64,000 nucleotides of DNA from Symbiodinium sp. CCMP2592 (GCA_905221615.1 CAJNDT010005873.1:448083-512082), one strand, 5' to 3'. Positions 11,253 to 22,505 are shown, counted from the stretch's first letter. Notes: generated by a model not told the origin, from the letters alone. Made by a program: numbers and translations.

Positions 11253-11440
11253 AAAAGAAAAATTTCTTGCCTCTCACTTTGAGCAGACTCGCGGGAAAGA
11301 TAGAGATCTCCGATCTGCCATGTCAAAGAAATGAGGCTCATGCAAGAAATGTTTTCCAAAAACCTCCGATGTAAAACACGGCAGCTTCACTGCCTGTCAA
11401 GTTTCCAAAAGAAAGAAAAGTCTGCAAGCAGAAAATGTTC
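11253..11440 (-). repeat. A2 repeat of copy B
   Basis: 188 bp, matching A1 at 24786-24999 except that A1 carries a 26-bp insert with a spliced-leader relic. It lies between B2 and B1, as expected of split direct repeats. Confidence 0.85.
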
Positions 11441-11755
11441 TTCTTTCAGAAACCTGATGTTTTACAAAAAGGTTGAGTGATATCAAATATCACGGACATC
11501 AATCATATAAGACAGAATCCTTCAAATAATAATGGAATATATTTCAATACCAAAAGTATAAAGTATCAGATCCTCACAATATATAAAAGGAGGATCCAAG
11601 GAGTTGTCGCGCCACACTCTTTTTATTCGCACGGTGATCTGGGGTGAATTCTAATTCGGGAGCCCCCACAGCTCCGGCCAAACCGATGTTCGAGCATCAC
11701 GGGTTTGGCAAGCTGAGATTTTTCAAGATCAAGGGGGCAGCGTCCCGAATGCCCC
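11441..11755 (-). repeat. B1 repeat of copy B
   Basis: 315-bp copy of B2. Its inner edge is five bases from the pol stop at 11761. Confidence 0.85.
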
Positions 11756-11760
11756 TGACA

Positions 11761-14700
11761 TCACGCGAACCCCTGATGAAGAAATCTCTGGTTAGAACTC
11801 TCATCATGGATGAAAGCTTCTACAACCTTGGCGCCTACCAAGCTGAGTATGCTTTGCCCATCACCTCGTGAGGGAGGGTCGGCCACGTTTGAAAAGGATG
11901 GCACTCTCTCGTACCATGCAACGCAAGGAGCCTCAGCCTCAATCACTGCAAGATAGTGGGCTAAGCGATACATGGATTCGCTCTTGCTCAAACCTTTGAT
12001 TGCTGATGTGCGTGCAGCTTCGTTGTCCAGCCAGAAGATGACTCTTCGGTTGCACAGGCTGTTTTGGAGCATACGACGCAAAGTGACTAAGGCGTAGAGT
12101 TCGATTTCGCATATAAGCTGTGATCCCACATCCAGCTTCCATCGCTCCAAAAGCTTAGTGGGCACACAACCAGCAAAAACCCTAGCGCTATCGTCTAGCG
12201 TGTCTAGAACAACCGCACCTATTCCAGCCCAAGGGTCTTCCCAAGCACCGTCCGTCCAAACATGGATGGGCGGTCGCGGGTCAAAGATGCGAAGGATTCT
12301 CGGTGGCGTGGTGCTCAAGACAGCCTGGGTGGTTTTGCAGAAGCGCTGTATTTCGGCAGCAGCCGGGCGTTTCCCACGAACCAAGGATAGCAGGAAGTGG
12401 CATGCCGGCTTTAGGGATCGGCCCGCGAAGAATCCAGAGGCGTAGTTTAAAAGTCCCAGGAGCACCTGTGCCTCATGCCTGCCAAGGGTACCTCGGTCAA
12501 AGATGTTACCAAGCATTTCGGCAATGCGCTTGACACGGCCTTCTTTGTTGGCTAGTACCGCAACACCCTCGTGGAGGCGGCTGACGTCCAGCTGCATTCC
12601 GAGTACCGTGAAGGTTTCTTCATACGGTTGACCCTTTATCCCGGTCTGGGCAAAGCGCCACCCCAAGAGTTCCAAGAATTCCGAAGTCAAACCGTCAAGT
12701 TCCTGGGCACCCTCTCTCAAAGCGAAGAGAGGATAATCGTCGAAGTAGTTTGCTGAGGGGATCTTCAGCACTTTGCACAGCAAGAAATGCAGGCTTCGGG
12801 CCACCCTCACGAATCCATACACCGACGAAGTCAAGCCAAACATCAATGCGTTTGCAACAAAGAATTGTGGTTCCCCCTTCTCATTGGGATGGCAGATTAC
12901 GGCAATGTCACGGTGCAGCGGTAGTACCGCTAATTGCTTGTACGCTTTCGAAAGGTCGAGGGTCCGCCCTAGCCATTGCCTAGCAGGGACACCCAGGCGA
13001 TCTGAGCGTTCCTTTTCAGCCCGGGCAATCAGCAGAGCTAGGCCTGAAACAAAGTCGGCTCCTTGAAGCTCCAGCTTGATCAGGGAAGTGAAAGCTTCGT
13101 TGACCTGGGAAGCGTGCCCATCATCTATGGGTCGAACCTTCTTTTCAAGGCCGTGCTCAAGAACAAATCTAGGAATTACGCCCCAATCCGAATGGCCGAA
13201 GATCTGAGTGACCTGTGCTTCAGTGTAGGGCCCCTCGATGAAATTTTCAGCAACCTCGGAGTTAGAGGCCTCCTGAAGAAGAGAAATTTCCTCAGGGGTC
13301 GCACGGTTCGGTCTCGACAAGGCTGCACGGCGTCGCAAGGAGGCAGTAGCACGGAGTTCTGATTCAGACATGGAAGCCATAGCCACCTTTGTCTTGAAGC
13401 ACTCTGGCTTTTCCGAAGTCCCTACGAGAGGCACCCCCTTTTTCATTAGATCCACTACCCCCATGTCGTCAAAACCATGATTCCTCAAAAGAGACTCCCA
13501 CAGACAAATCCTTTTGCCTTTGATCACCTTCTCGAACCACGGCGGGAAGGATGCATGAAGTTTCCGCTCGTCTTCTTCCAGGGTCTTGGCGAGGAGCTTA
13601 ACTTTAAGGAGTTCTAGCTTCCTAAGCTGGTTGGCCTTGGCAGAATCATGGGTCATGCAAAAGTCGACCGCTTCCAACACTTCCGGGCCAGCAGCAATCG
13701 CTTTGTCCACCGGGTGTTGCAAAGTGTGGGCTTTGGAGACATGTTGACTCATGTCAAGCCAGTGACCTACCTTAACAGGTCTAGAGCCCGCTGGATCCGA
13801 AGTTAGACCCCCACCACTGTCCCCTGCAGCGTGGGTCAGGAGGATCTTGCAAGACTTGTCAGGTTTAAATTCAGGAGTTTCCCAAGTGACCTTGTGAAAC
13901 TCCGGAATAAGTGGCGCATGGCGATGGCTTTGCTTGGCGGCCGCGGCCAGAGCTGCAGCGTGGAAGTCAGTTGCTGGTGAAAGAGTCCGGCTGGACTCAG
14001 AGGCGCAGCGAGCAACACAATCGGCCATGCGGGTGCACAGCAAAGGCGGATAGCACGCACTGAGGCGGGACGACGACCACCAGGATGCATGCTCATGATC
14101 CTGGCTACACTTCGCTGCCAAAGGAGAAAACAAGCCTTTGGAGGCCAAAAGTTTGCATTGCTTAGGGCGATCGCCCCCATGTGCGCACATGGCAAAGGTG
14201 ACTTGCTCAAGCTTGCTGGGTGGCCACCTGATGCCAGCCTGAGATGCGAAGCGCTGCAAAATGTGCCACAGCAAAGAATTTGCCGGGTTTTCGACACTTA
14301 CCGAAATGTTTGCTTCAAGGCAGAAGCAAACGACATCGAAGCAGAAGCGAAAAAGGGCATTTTCCTTCCTAAGCTTTATGCCTTCGGCAGAGGACCACCG
14401 GATGGTGGGCACACCTAAGCAGTGTTCCGACGTTCGGAGCTTGGTAACTTGGGGGCCCTGGAGTCTACGACCGGGCTTTGAAGCTTGGCGCTGAGAGGCT
14501 GATGCAGAACCTGCAGGCACACCCAGGTGAACGTGAAAAGGCTTGCACTGCTTCAGCATTGACATGAAGATTTCACGGCCTGCTTCCGTGGAGAAGTCCA
14601 GATTGGCCGTGGGGACCATTGCCCCAGCAAGCTTAGCGTCAAAGGCGAGGACTTTGAATCCCTTCCGGAGGCAAGCTCGAGCGAAACCCCCGGTGCCTGA

Positions 14701-15408
14701 AAAGATTTCGAAGATCCACGGCTCATCAGGTTGTGGGGCCTGCGTTTGCTCGGCGATCTGTAGCGGGAAACCCAAGGAGGTCGGGGGCCTAAACCCTAAG
14801 GACAAGAGGGAATGTGCCGCTTCAAGGGTGAGCTTTGACAGATCCGAGACGCAAAAGGCCACAGCAATCAGCCTGTGGCCTTGCCATGGTTCAGTGCAGT
14901 GGCTTCGGGAGTAAGCCTCAAAGGTGATGGGTCCAGCGGACACATCAAGCAGCTCGCCAGGAGTCGGTTTGCCGTTGATAGGACGGAGTTCCGAACCCTG
15001 TTCGCACTGGGCCCAGATGTGGCCTCCAGTGAACGATCCGATCGGAATGACACCTGTGGGGGACTTATGATTCTTGGAATCAACATGCATTGACGTACCG
15101 GAATTGCAAAACAGGAAAACTGTAGTAAAGAAAAGGTCTGGGAGCTGAGCTCGGACAAAAGCTGTGATGGCGGTGGTCGTTTGTGGACAGCTCTTACACT
15201 CTCCACGCAGACCCTGAAGCCCTCCCTGAAAAAAAGCCCCAACTCCAAAATTCGGTTGCTGAGTCCTGGCGTCGGGGCGTAGAAATCCATCCGCAACGAG
15301 ATGTTCATGCAACTTTTGCAGATCAAGGCGGGATGGTGGCGCATCGACTGAATTAAGTTTCTTTGCGAAACACTCCGAGCTCGGAGCTCGGCTTGCACGT
15401 TGGGCCAA
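11761..15408 (-). CDS. intact pol of copy B: dioxygenase-like, MTase-like, RT, RNase H
   Basis: One 1215-residue frame holds the whole enzyme set. Residues 53-205 are 2OG-Fe(II)-dioxygenase-like (H108-x-D110, TGGHIW 128-132, H170, R179). Residues 230-445 are methyltransferase-like (EIFSGTGG 234-241; VPAGSAS where PC is expected near 298; VENP 372-375; GGDRPK 411-416). RT follows: motif A DLSKAYKQ near 816, motif B MFGLTSS near 855, motif C YFDDY near 887. RNase H ends it (WTDGAW near 1050, CEIELYA, WLDNEAA, PSFSNVADPPSR). The first codon is TTG; the frame is open back to the gag UGA (15453-15451), and the first ATG is inside the dioxygenase part. I infer readthrough from gag. This is the best copy for functional reading. 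Confidence 0.85.
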   Translation of the reverse strand: MAQRASRAPSSECFAKKLNSVDAPPSRLDLQKLHEHLVADGFLRPDARTQQPNFGVGAFFQGGLQGLRGECKSCPQTTTAITAFVRAQLPDLFFTTVFLFCNSGTSMHVDSKNHKSPTGVIPIGSFTGGHIWAQCEQGSELRPINGKPTPGELLDVSAGPITFEAYSRSHCTEPWQGHRLIAVAFCVSDLSKLTLEAAHSLLSLGFRPPTSLGFPLQIAEQTQAPQPDEPWIFEIFSGTGGFARACLRKGFKVLAFDAKLAGAMVPTANLDFSTEAGREIFMSMLKQCKPFHVHLGVPAGSASASQRQASKPGRRLQGPQVTKLRTSEHCLGVPTIRWSSAEGIKLRKENALFRFCFDVVCFCLEANISVSVENPANSLLWHILQRFASQAGIRWPPSKLEQVTFAMCAHGGDRPKQCKLLASKGLFSPLAAKCSQDHEHASWWSSSRLSACYPPLLCTRMADCVARCASESSRTLSPATDFHAAALAAAAKQSHRHAPLIPEFHKVTWETPEFKPDKSCKILLTHAAGDSGGGLTSDPAGSRPVKVGHWLDMSQHVSKAHTLQHPVDKAIAAGPEVLEAVDFCMTHDSAKANQLRKLELLKVKLLAKTLEEDERKLHASFPPWFEKVIKGKRICLWESLLRNHGFDDMGVVDLMKKGVPLVGTSEKPECFKTKVAMASMSESELRATASLRRRAALSRPNRATPEEISLLQEASNSEVAENFIEGPYTEAQVTQIFGHSDWGVIPRFVLEHGLEKKVRPIDDGHASQVNEAFTSLIKLELQGADFVSGLALLIARAEKERSDRLGVPARQWLGRTLDLSKAYKQLAVLPLHRDIAVICHPNEKGEPQFFVANALMFGLTSSVYGFVRVARSLHFLLCKVLKIPSANYFDDYPLFALREGAQELDGLTSEFLELLGWRFAQTGIKGQPYEETFTVLGMQLDVSRLHEGVAVLANKEGRVKRIAEMLGNIFDRGTLGRHEAQVLLGLLNYASGFFAGRSLKPACHFLLSLVRGKRPAAAEIQRFCKTTQAVLSTTPPRILRIFDPRPPIHVWTDGAWEDPWAGIGAVVLDTLDDSARVFAGCVPTKLLERWKLDVGSQLICEIELYALVTLRRMLQNSLCNRRVIFWLDNEAARTSAIKGLSKSESMYRLAHYLAVIEAEAPCVAWYERVPSFSNVADPPSRGDGQSILSLVGAKVVEAFIHDESSNQRFLHQGFA

Positions 15409-15450
15409 GGGGACTGCCTCAGGAGCTGGCCCATCCCCTGATTGGCCATC

Positions 15451-15453
15451 TCA
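15451..15453 (-). other. in-frame UGA between gag and pol, copy B
   Basis: The gag finger frame ends CAG-UGA-GAU, and the next codons run without another stop straight into pol (15 codons to 15408). No ATG lies in the gap. The same plan occurs in copy C, and in copy A after one indel, so the UGA probably acts as a readthrough or recoding point. Confidence 0.6.
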
Positions 15454-16669
15454 CTGCATGCCATGCGTGCACTCACTGTACGGGTGATTCTTATTGCATC
15501 CTACTTTCCAGCACTGGTGATATCCTTTCGGGCACCTGCCTTTAACCACCTTGGCCTTACAAGTGCCCAAATTGAACCCAAAACAATTTGGCCGGTTCTG
15601 CGAGTCTCTGGCGGAACAACCTTCAGGTATTTCAATCCTAGGTGCACGACCCTTGCCCCCGCCTTTATTGCCTTTATCGGTTATCGCCTTTGCCTTTGAC
15701 TTTCTTGGGCGGTGCATCATCATCGCCGTCCTGGGGCCTCTTGGTCGGATGGGCCGGTGGAGGCGGTGAGAGCAAGGGTGACAAGAACTGAGTGATGTCA
15801 TGCGACACCGACAGACGCTTCAGCTCAGAATCCAATGGCTTAGCAGCACCTACCGGTTTCTGAAGCTTGCCCTCAAGGTTATTGGCTGCACGGATGAAGA
15901 GCTCCTTATCGGCTGCTACGATCTGCGACAAGGAGACCTTGGTGTACCCCGTGGGAACCTGACGCTGGGTCAACTCAAAGATGGAGTTAACCCACTCCTC
16001 CATGACCTCAAAGGTGCACAGGTTGCCCAAGTCTAGGGCTAGCGATCGGCGAAAGAAAGCCTGCCGAAGCGCATAGGCACCATTCGTGTCGCACACCGGA
16101 TCAGGGGCCTTGGTCCCGAGCTTAAGGTTGCCCTCCGGGTCAATTTGGATCGATGAATCCTTCTTGGCTAAGCTCAGCTCCTGGGAACGAGAGGTCCACC
16201 TGTTCATGGGCAGGTAGCGCAAAGAATTGTTTTCCAACATGTCGGTGACCTGGTCGATGCTCGCATGAGATGGCTGATTTGATACGGTGAAGACAACACC
16301 TTTCAAGCGAGCTTGCTGGGCTTCTTGTCTGGCCAGCCGCTCGGCCGTAGGAAGTTTCTTGATGGTGTTTTCCGGCTGGCCTTCAACTCGGGTCCTCAAG
16401 TCCGCGATGTTGAGTGACTGGCTCTCAAAGAGGAGTCGCCGGATCACAGAAACTTGAAACGCAGAGGGCCTCGGGTCCACGACCGTGGCCAACCACTCAT
16501 CGATGGCCTCGTCTGTCAGGGCTGAGGAGAGCTCGCAGCAGCAAAGGCAATTTTTCCGAAGGTGTCGTAGCCTTTTTCTTTGAGCTTCCCATACAACTCC
16601 GGTGTCATGCCGATGCGAAGACACCTTTCCTGAAACGCTGCTTCGGAGTCCAAGGTGGCTGACGTCATG
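15451..16669 (-). pseudogene. gag of YR element B, frameshifted
   Basis: The likely start is the ATG at about 16669, giving an N-terminus (DSEAAFQERC) that matches copy C (DSEASFKARC) and copy A (SEAALRQRC). Coding shifts frame near 16525 into the frame that runs to 15674, then again near 15690 into the frame with the finger (CFGFNLGTC...CPKGYHQCWKVGCNKNHPYSEC, shown in part), ending at 15451. The basic linker before the finger is Lys/Gly-rich. Gag would package element RNA. The ATG-like extension to 16942 in the middle frame is not supported by the other copies. Confidence 0.75.
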
Positions 16670-17249
16670 GCTGCAAATGAATGCGTTAAACACCCGATCT
16701 GTGATCTTTGACCAAACACGTGACGGATGATGTTTTGTCTGGTTGCATTCATCACTGGCCGTCTGCTGTGAGCCACGGCCGCAATATGGGCAGCTCAATC
16801 TTCCACCCGTGCCACGAGCCAACCCTGGCCGGCACAAAGTGATACGGTCTTCATCCATCAAGGCCAGCCCCGGGTGTCGCGTGACACCGGCTGACATTTG
16901 CATGTGGTGACTCGGACTTACAGTCATCACCACGTTAATCAATCCCAGCGCTTCTCTCTCAAGCCAACATATGTCAAAACGGAAAGCTCCGTCGTCAAAT
17001 ATGTCACGCGGGCCTCGGGTGAGAAACTCACCGGCCCGGAACCCAAAAAGGGGTTTGTGTGCCCAACCTTGCGTATCAGCCCTAAGCCATCAGCCCGACA
17101 GGATTACATGTACGCGGCCACGGGCACGAATGCCGGCCGATCAGCAGGGACTGTTTATGGACTTAAGAGGCGCAGACAGATCTCGGCATCACCAGGTGGA
17201 TTGCAAACATACGTTCCCCACGGCTTTTATCCGCGGCGTCCGGACCTGG

Positions 17250-19512
17250 TCAAAACTCCGATGCTCGACGACACTGAATACAAGGCTCGGGTTCCTCCTC
17301 GTCTTCAGTGGTGAAGACTCTGTACCTTGAGGTGACCGGCCTCCCGCAAAAGAAGCTTGTAGCATCCCTAAGTTTGTGTACGATGTTTGACAGGGAATGG
17401 ATCATCAGCTGGTCGGCGGTGCACTCCGTAAAGGGAAGCCTAGACCCGGTAGCCCCCGCTGGGCGCCCAAAGAATTCCGCCTCGGACTCAGCGGACCTCG
17501 AAGCCAAGGACTCCAGCTCGTCGGGTTCCTCGTTCGGTAGTGCCGGAGCGTCTGGCTCCGGGCGGCTGAAATGTCTCGACGCTACAGCTGCAACCCTGTC
17601 AGAAGTCGACATGTCGGGATCGAAGTCCCCAGCTCGGATGCTCTCGAAAAGTGCAAGGAGTTTCCCAGCGAGGGAGATGTAGTACTGGCGGGAATAGATG
17701 AGATTAGATGAACCACCACGTTTGAAGTGGTGCCCGAGCAGCAACTTCTCCTTGGCACTGAAATGGACTGTGGAGCTCCATCCCACCCATGAAAGTAAGG
17801 TAGCCTTCAGACTATGTGTACCAATCGATTCGTCAGGAGAGGCCCCCATGCCAATGGTAAGAAGGAACTCCTCAAGGAGGTCCGAGCCCTCCTCCGAACT
17901 CATAGGCACCGTGGCCCAGCAACCGGCACGCTGAGACCAGGACACCCCGCTGGGAAATCAAGGCCTTCAGCAGCACGAGCCTGTAGCCACAACTCCGCCC
18001 AAGGTTGGCCGCTTGCCCCTCCAGCCACGCATACGTAGGGCAGAAACTTCGTTTGGGCGTCAGCCGTCAAAGAAGTCTTAGAGCCTAAGCCTGAAGCAAT
18101 AAGAAGTTGCCCACGGCCTTCACCTATCAGCTCGAGTTTCTTGACTTTTTGAGCATCCGCCCACCGGCAACATGAATGCACGCAGAAGAGCATGAGGCCG
18201 AGCACGCATTGCAGCCAAGTTGAAGTCTTGGTCATGAGCTCCTCCAAGGCTTTAACCCTCGCATACGACAAGGGGTCTCGCTGCTTGAGCGGCTCCTTGT
18301 TAAGTCGCATGTCTCTGGCAATGCCCCGCACCCGTGATGATAAAATGACATCCAAGGACATGAAGTTGAAAACAGCCACCCCGTGCAGAAACCCCAGCGC
18401 TTCCACAAAGTGTGAGGCAGTCGAGGCCTTGGCATCCGAGCTGCGAAGCTTGTTGAAAATCTCGTAGGCTTGGGGCTCGGTCAAGCGCCAGGGCGACTCG
18501 AAGCCTAGGTCATATGTCATGATAGCCAAAGATTGCAACGAAAGAGCTCGTTTTTGAATTGTTGTGGAGGCCTTGGCCCTAAAGGCATCCGCCAGACTAG
18601 CTGCAATCACCTCGTCAGGCTCCAGACCCAAGCCTTGTTTTAGCAGGCTTGCCCCAAGGCGAGTCGCTTCCGGGTCTAGCAGTATCAAGACCTTGAAGCG
18701 TTTCAAGGCCCCGTCTCGAATGTCATCATCACTCTTGGTCAGCCGAACACGCGTCAGGCGACGCACCACAGTCCATGGGATTTCACTTGCTGCTTCCGGT
18801 GTAGGCTCCGACGAAGACGCTGCTCCCATAAAAACTTCCCTCACTCCCACTGCAGGCACAAAATTGAAAATGTCATCATAGGACTTCTGAAGAAATGTCT
18901 TGGGCGGGCTCCAAGGCAGCGAGGGCAGGTCAATTCGTCTCTTCTTGCAGAAGGCCACCGTGGCGGCCTGTCTCGCATCATCATCAGCAGCAGCACCACA
19001 CAACCAAGAAGCCGTCTCCCCCCCTGAACAATGTCAGGAGGAAGGGCTCCACGAGGTTCTATCGGAGGATCTGTCTCTCCTACCTGCGAGTACCATTCCC
19101 TTTCCTCAGCAAAGGAGGGTTCGTAAGCTAAATCAGAAGGTTCCCTATCCAACGAAGGATGGGTGGCGAGACTCCCAAGATCACACTCCGAAAGAACCCT
19201 CTCCTCAGAGAATCTGAACTCCCGAGGGCTGTTGCCCTCCTGTTCCCTCGCAAGTAGCAGGTTCCAAGGGGAGCCCGAGCAGTCTTGAGCGAGGTCCTGG
19301 TCTTCGTCACTAATCTCAACGGACTGGCCATCCCCAACCGAAACCCTGTAGTCCCGAAGTCCCCTAACACCCCCTGGCAGCGACTCGGGACTGGCTGAAG
19401 GCAGGTCCCCCAGCGACAAGGGCAAGGGAGGTTCAGGCGGGAAAGGTGCCGGCTCAAGTGGAGTGGAGACCTGCTCCAAAATTTGCCCTGTGACAGGGCA
19501 AGTCACTGGCAC
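17250..19512 (-). pseudogene. tyrosine recombinase of YR element B, frameshifted
   Basis: Three frames make one protein. 19512-about 19000 is an acidic, Pro-rich N-terminus. After a shift in a CAG/CAT-rich run near 18980-19005, 19003-17900 carries the core-binding region and catalytic Arg (CCRWADAQK). After a shift near 17940, 17945-17250 carries THSLKATLLSW (HxxK in place of the usual HxxR), LGHHFKRG and the nucleophile in LIYSRQY. The C-terminus has an FCGR...CIQCRR motif like that of copy C, perhaps a zinc ribbon. The enzyme would integrate the circular DNA intermediate. Two shifts suggest inactivation. Confidence 0.8.
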
Positions 19513-19969
19513 CTGCTGTCATTGACCCTTTGCACCGAACCAGAACCACAGGGTTTAGATCCACAGGGCTTGTTCGACAGAGTTGGCTTTTAAAAACTTT
19601 TACAGACTTTTAAAAACTTTAAAATGCAAGAAAAAAACTTCTAAAAACTTTTCAAAACTTTAAAAGACTTTTAGAAACTTTAGAAGACTTTTGCAAACTT
19701 TAAAAGACTTTTCAAAATTTTAAAAGGCTTTTAAAATATGTAAAAGACTTTTAAAAACTTTAAAAGACATTTAAAAGACTTTAAAAGACTTTAAAAGACT
19801 TTTAAAAGACTTTTAAAAGCTTTTACAAACTTTAAAAGACTTTGAAAGACTTTTAAAGACTTTAAACAACTTTTAAAAGTGTTTAAAAACTTTAAAACAC
19901 AAAATAAAGTATTTTTCTACATTTTTAAGGTTTTTTCCGAGAAGACGAGGATGAAGAAGACCTGGCACA
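19513..19969. repeat. AT-rich ACTTTTAAAAG low-complexity array
   Basis: From about 19585 to 19915 the sequence is a degenerate array of ACTTTTAAAAG-type words with 10-20 bp periodicity, part of the long leader of copy B. A smaller block of the same type lies at 24440-24570 near the other end of the leader. Confidence 0.7.
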
Positions 19970-20160
19970 GGGTTTACAGTTTCAGGGTCTTTAGGGTTTG
20001 GGGTTAGAAGGCAGAGTGCCATAGTATTAGGGGTTTGAGGGTAATGAGAGGGTTAGGGTTAGAGTTTCAGGGTTTTAGGGTTTAGGGTTACAAGGCAGAG
20101 TGCCATGGTATAGGGTTTAAGGGTAATGGCTGAAAGGCAAAGTGCTAAGGTCTTCAATAT
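19970..20160 (+). repeat. telomere-like degenerate TTTAGGG tract
   Basis: Scattered TTTAGGG and TTAGGG words with interruptions, plus a repeated AAGGCAGAGTGCCAT-type segment. It resembles a decayed interstitial telomere-type repeat inside the leader of copy B. Confidence 0.45.
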
Positions 20161-21460
20161 GAGTGGGATTCAGTTTTGGTAGTTATCTTGGAATGATCGT
20201 GGCTTGGCTTCGGGCTTTTGGTCGTGCCCACCCCGCTAAACAGCTCCAGGTACTCCCACACCCTCCTACTGTACCACTACTGTACTACTACTGTACAACT
20301 ACTTTAATACTAGTGTACTACCACTTTACTACTACCCTCTTACAAGTATACTTCTGTACTACTATGGCACCGCTACAGTACTACGACGGTACTACTATTG
20401 TACTACTGTACTACTACTGCATTACTACCGTGCTAGTACTTGTACTACTACTGCGCGACACACCACTGCACCGCACCAGGCCTCAGACGTGGTCGAGTGG
20501 AGGGGAGTGTAGGTTGGAGGCAAAAGTCTTCAGAGTGAAAGGTTTGCAGTTTTGGTAGTTCTCGTGGAGTGACCGTGGGTTGGCTTCGACTGTTGGTCGT
20601 CCCCAAACCTCTCTAGACAGATCCAAGTACCCCTAAACCCTCGTACTGCACTGTAACTACTACTGTACGACTGTCGTACTACAGTACTACTATTGTACTA
20701 CTCTACCCTGTTGTACTACTACTGTACTACTACTGTACCGTACCGGGCCTCAGACGTGGTCGATTGTGGAGGGGAGTGTAGGTTGGAGGCAAAAGTCTAC
20801 AAAATGAAAGGTTTTTAGTGTTGGTAGTATCTTGGAGTGATCGGGGCTTTTGGTTTCCGGCCTTTGGTGATCCCCCAAAACCGTTAAACAGCTCCAAGTA
20901 CACTTAAAAACCTCGTACCGTACTACTACTGTACTACTACTGCATTACTACTGTACTATTACATGCATTACTACTGGACTATTACGTTTATTCACCTGCG
21001 CATCATCGAGCTTCTTCTTGTATCTCTGCTACCTGTAATGTGGCGGCCGTGTAATAGCCACCCCCCCTCGACCAAAGGTTTTTGGCTTGAATAGTCTGGT
21101 GTCCGTGACCCCCTGGACCGGGGTTCGGCTGGCTGAGGGTCTGAATGGCTTTGGTTAAGTTAGAAGGGAAATGGGGGGTCGCAGGGTCGGTTTGAAACCT
21201 GCGCGAACGCCGCGGTCGGGGGGTTTGGGGATCACCAAAAACTTGAAACCAAGCCGCGATCACTCCAAGATAACTACCAACACTAAAAACCTTTCATGTT
21301 AAAGACTTTTGCCTCCAACCTAAACACCCCCACGATCGACCAAGTTTGAGGCCTGGTACGGTACAGTGGCGTGTAGTACAAAGTACAGTAGTACAGTAGC
21401 ACAGTAGTACATTGGTGCAATAGTAGTACAGTAGTAGCACAGTACAAGCACAGTAGTGTG
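20160..21460. repeat. TACTAC arrays with repeated and inverted flanking module
   Basis: Blocks of TACTACTGTAC-type repeats alternate with a conserved module (GGAGGCAAAAGTCTTC...GGTAGTTATCTTGGAGTGATCG, shown in part). The module is direct at about 20160-20220, 20490-20600 and 20750-20880 and inverted at about 21235-21340. Another inverted copy lies near 23170-23290. Transcripts could form long stems. No coding is seen. Confidence 0.6.
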
Positions 21461-21904
21461 TTCATCGACTCAAGCAGGGAGCGCCGCTGTAAACTTTGCT
21501 TTGTGTGGGTGCTTTGTCTTTGCTCTTTATATGTTTTGCTGTTTGCTGTCGTATCTGGTATCTATATGTGCTTATAGGGTCATGGCTTTGAGTTTGGCGC
21601 GGGGGCGAGGCTGGCCTGGGAGGTGGGCTGATAAGGCGCAAGGGCGAGGGCTGGGGACCGGGCTCGGGACTTCATAATTTTTCAAAAGACTAATTAATAT
21701 TTAATGAGATTTAGCTAGATGTAGTAAGATTTTATTTGTTTTGTGTTCCTTTCTAACACTGATTAGATTTAATATAATCTCCCTGCAAAGAGACTCTCTA
21801 TCTATCTATCCAAGAAAAGACGCTTCCACGGGGGGGGTCACTCGGGGGGTCTCCCCCCCGCCCCCCCTGGGGGCCAAAACTACAAAGTTTGGATCAACAG
21901 GGCT

Positions 21905-22350
21905 TAGCAATAAGATTCAATAAGATTTTTCCGGGGCGTGCCACAATTGTACAAATGTCTTCTAAGATTCAATAGGATTCAATAAGACTTTTTGGGGCGG
22001 TCTGGAGTCGGTGTCCCTTTTAAACATGATGGACCAATAAGATTCAATAAGATTTAATAAGATTCAATAAGATTCAATAAGATTCAATAAGATTTAATAA
22101 GATTCAATAAGATAAGATTCAATAAGATTTTTCCGGGGCGTGCCACAATTGTACAAATGTCTTCTAAGATTCAATAAGATTCAATAAGATTTTTTGGGGC
22201 GGTCTGGAGTCGGTGTCCCTTTTAAACATGATGGACCAATAAGATTCAATAAGATTTAATAAGATTCAATAAGATTCAATAAGATTTAATAAGATTCAAT
22301 AAGATTTTTCCGGGGCGTGCCACAAGTGCCACAAATGTCTTCTAAGATTT
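21905..22350 (+). repeat. AATAAGATTC tandem array with ~200-bp higher-order unit
   Basis: Many AATAAGATTC/T units. A longer block starting TTTTTCCGGGGCGTGCCACAA and including GGGGCGGTCTGGAGTCGG occurs at about 21926-22037 and 22127-22240, so the array has a higher-order repeat of about 200 bp. Confidence 0.75.
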
Positions 22351-22385
22351 TGCCGGGCCGATCTTCCGGAAAAGGCTTCATGATA

Positions 22386-22505
22386 AAATGATGCTGGGGC
22401 TGGGGCTGGGGCTGCTCGGCTGGGGCTGCTGGGGCTGGGGCTGCGGGGGCTGCTGGGGCTGGGGCTGCGGGGGCTGCTGGGGCTGGGGCTGTTGGGGCTG
22501 GGGCG
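22386..22505 (+). repeat. GGGGCTG tandem tract, G4-prone
   Basis: Near-continuous GGGGCT and GGGGCTGCT units, giving many G4 runs spaced by 2-3 bases. G-quadruplex formation is possible on the plus strand (inference). Confidence 0.7.

Noticed and set aside
16670-16942. Longer start for gag of copy B
   Set aside because: The extension is not matched by copies A or C, whose gag begins at the equivalent of the ATG near 16669 in another frame.
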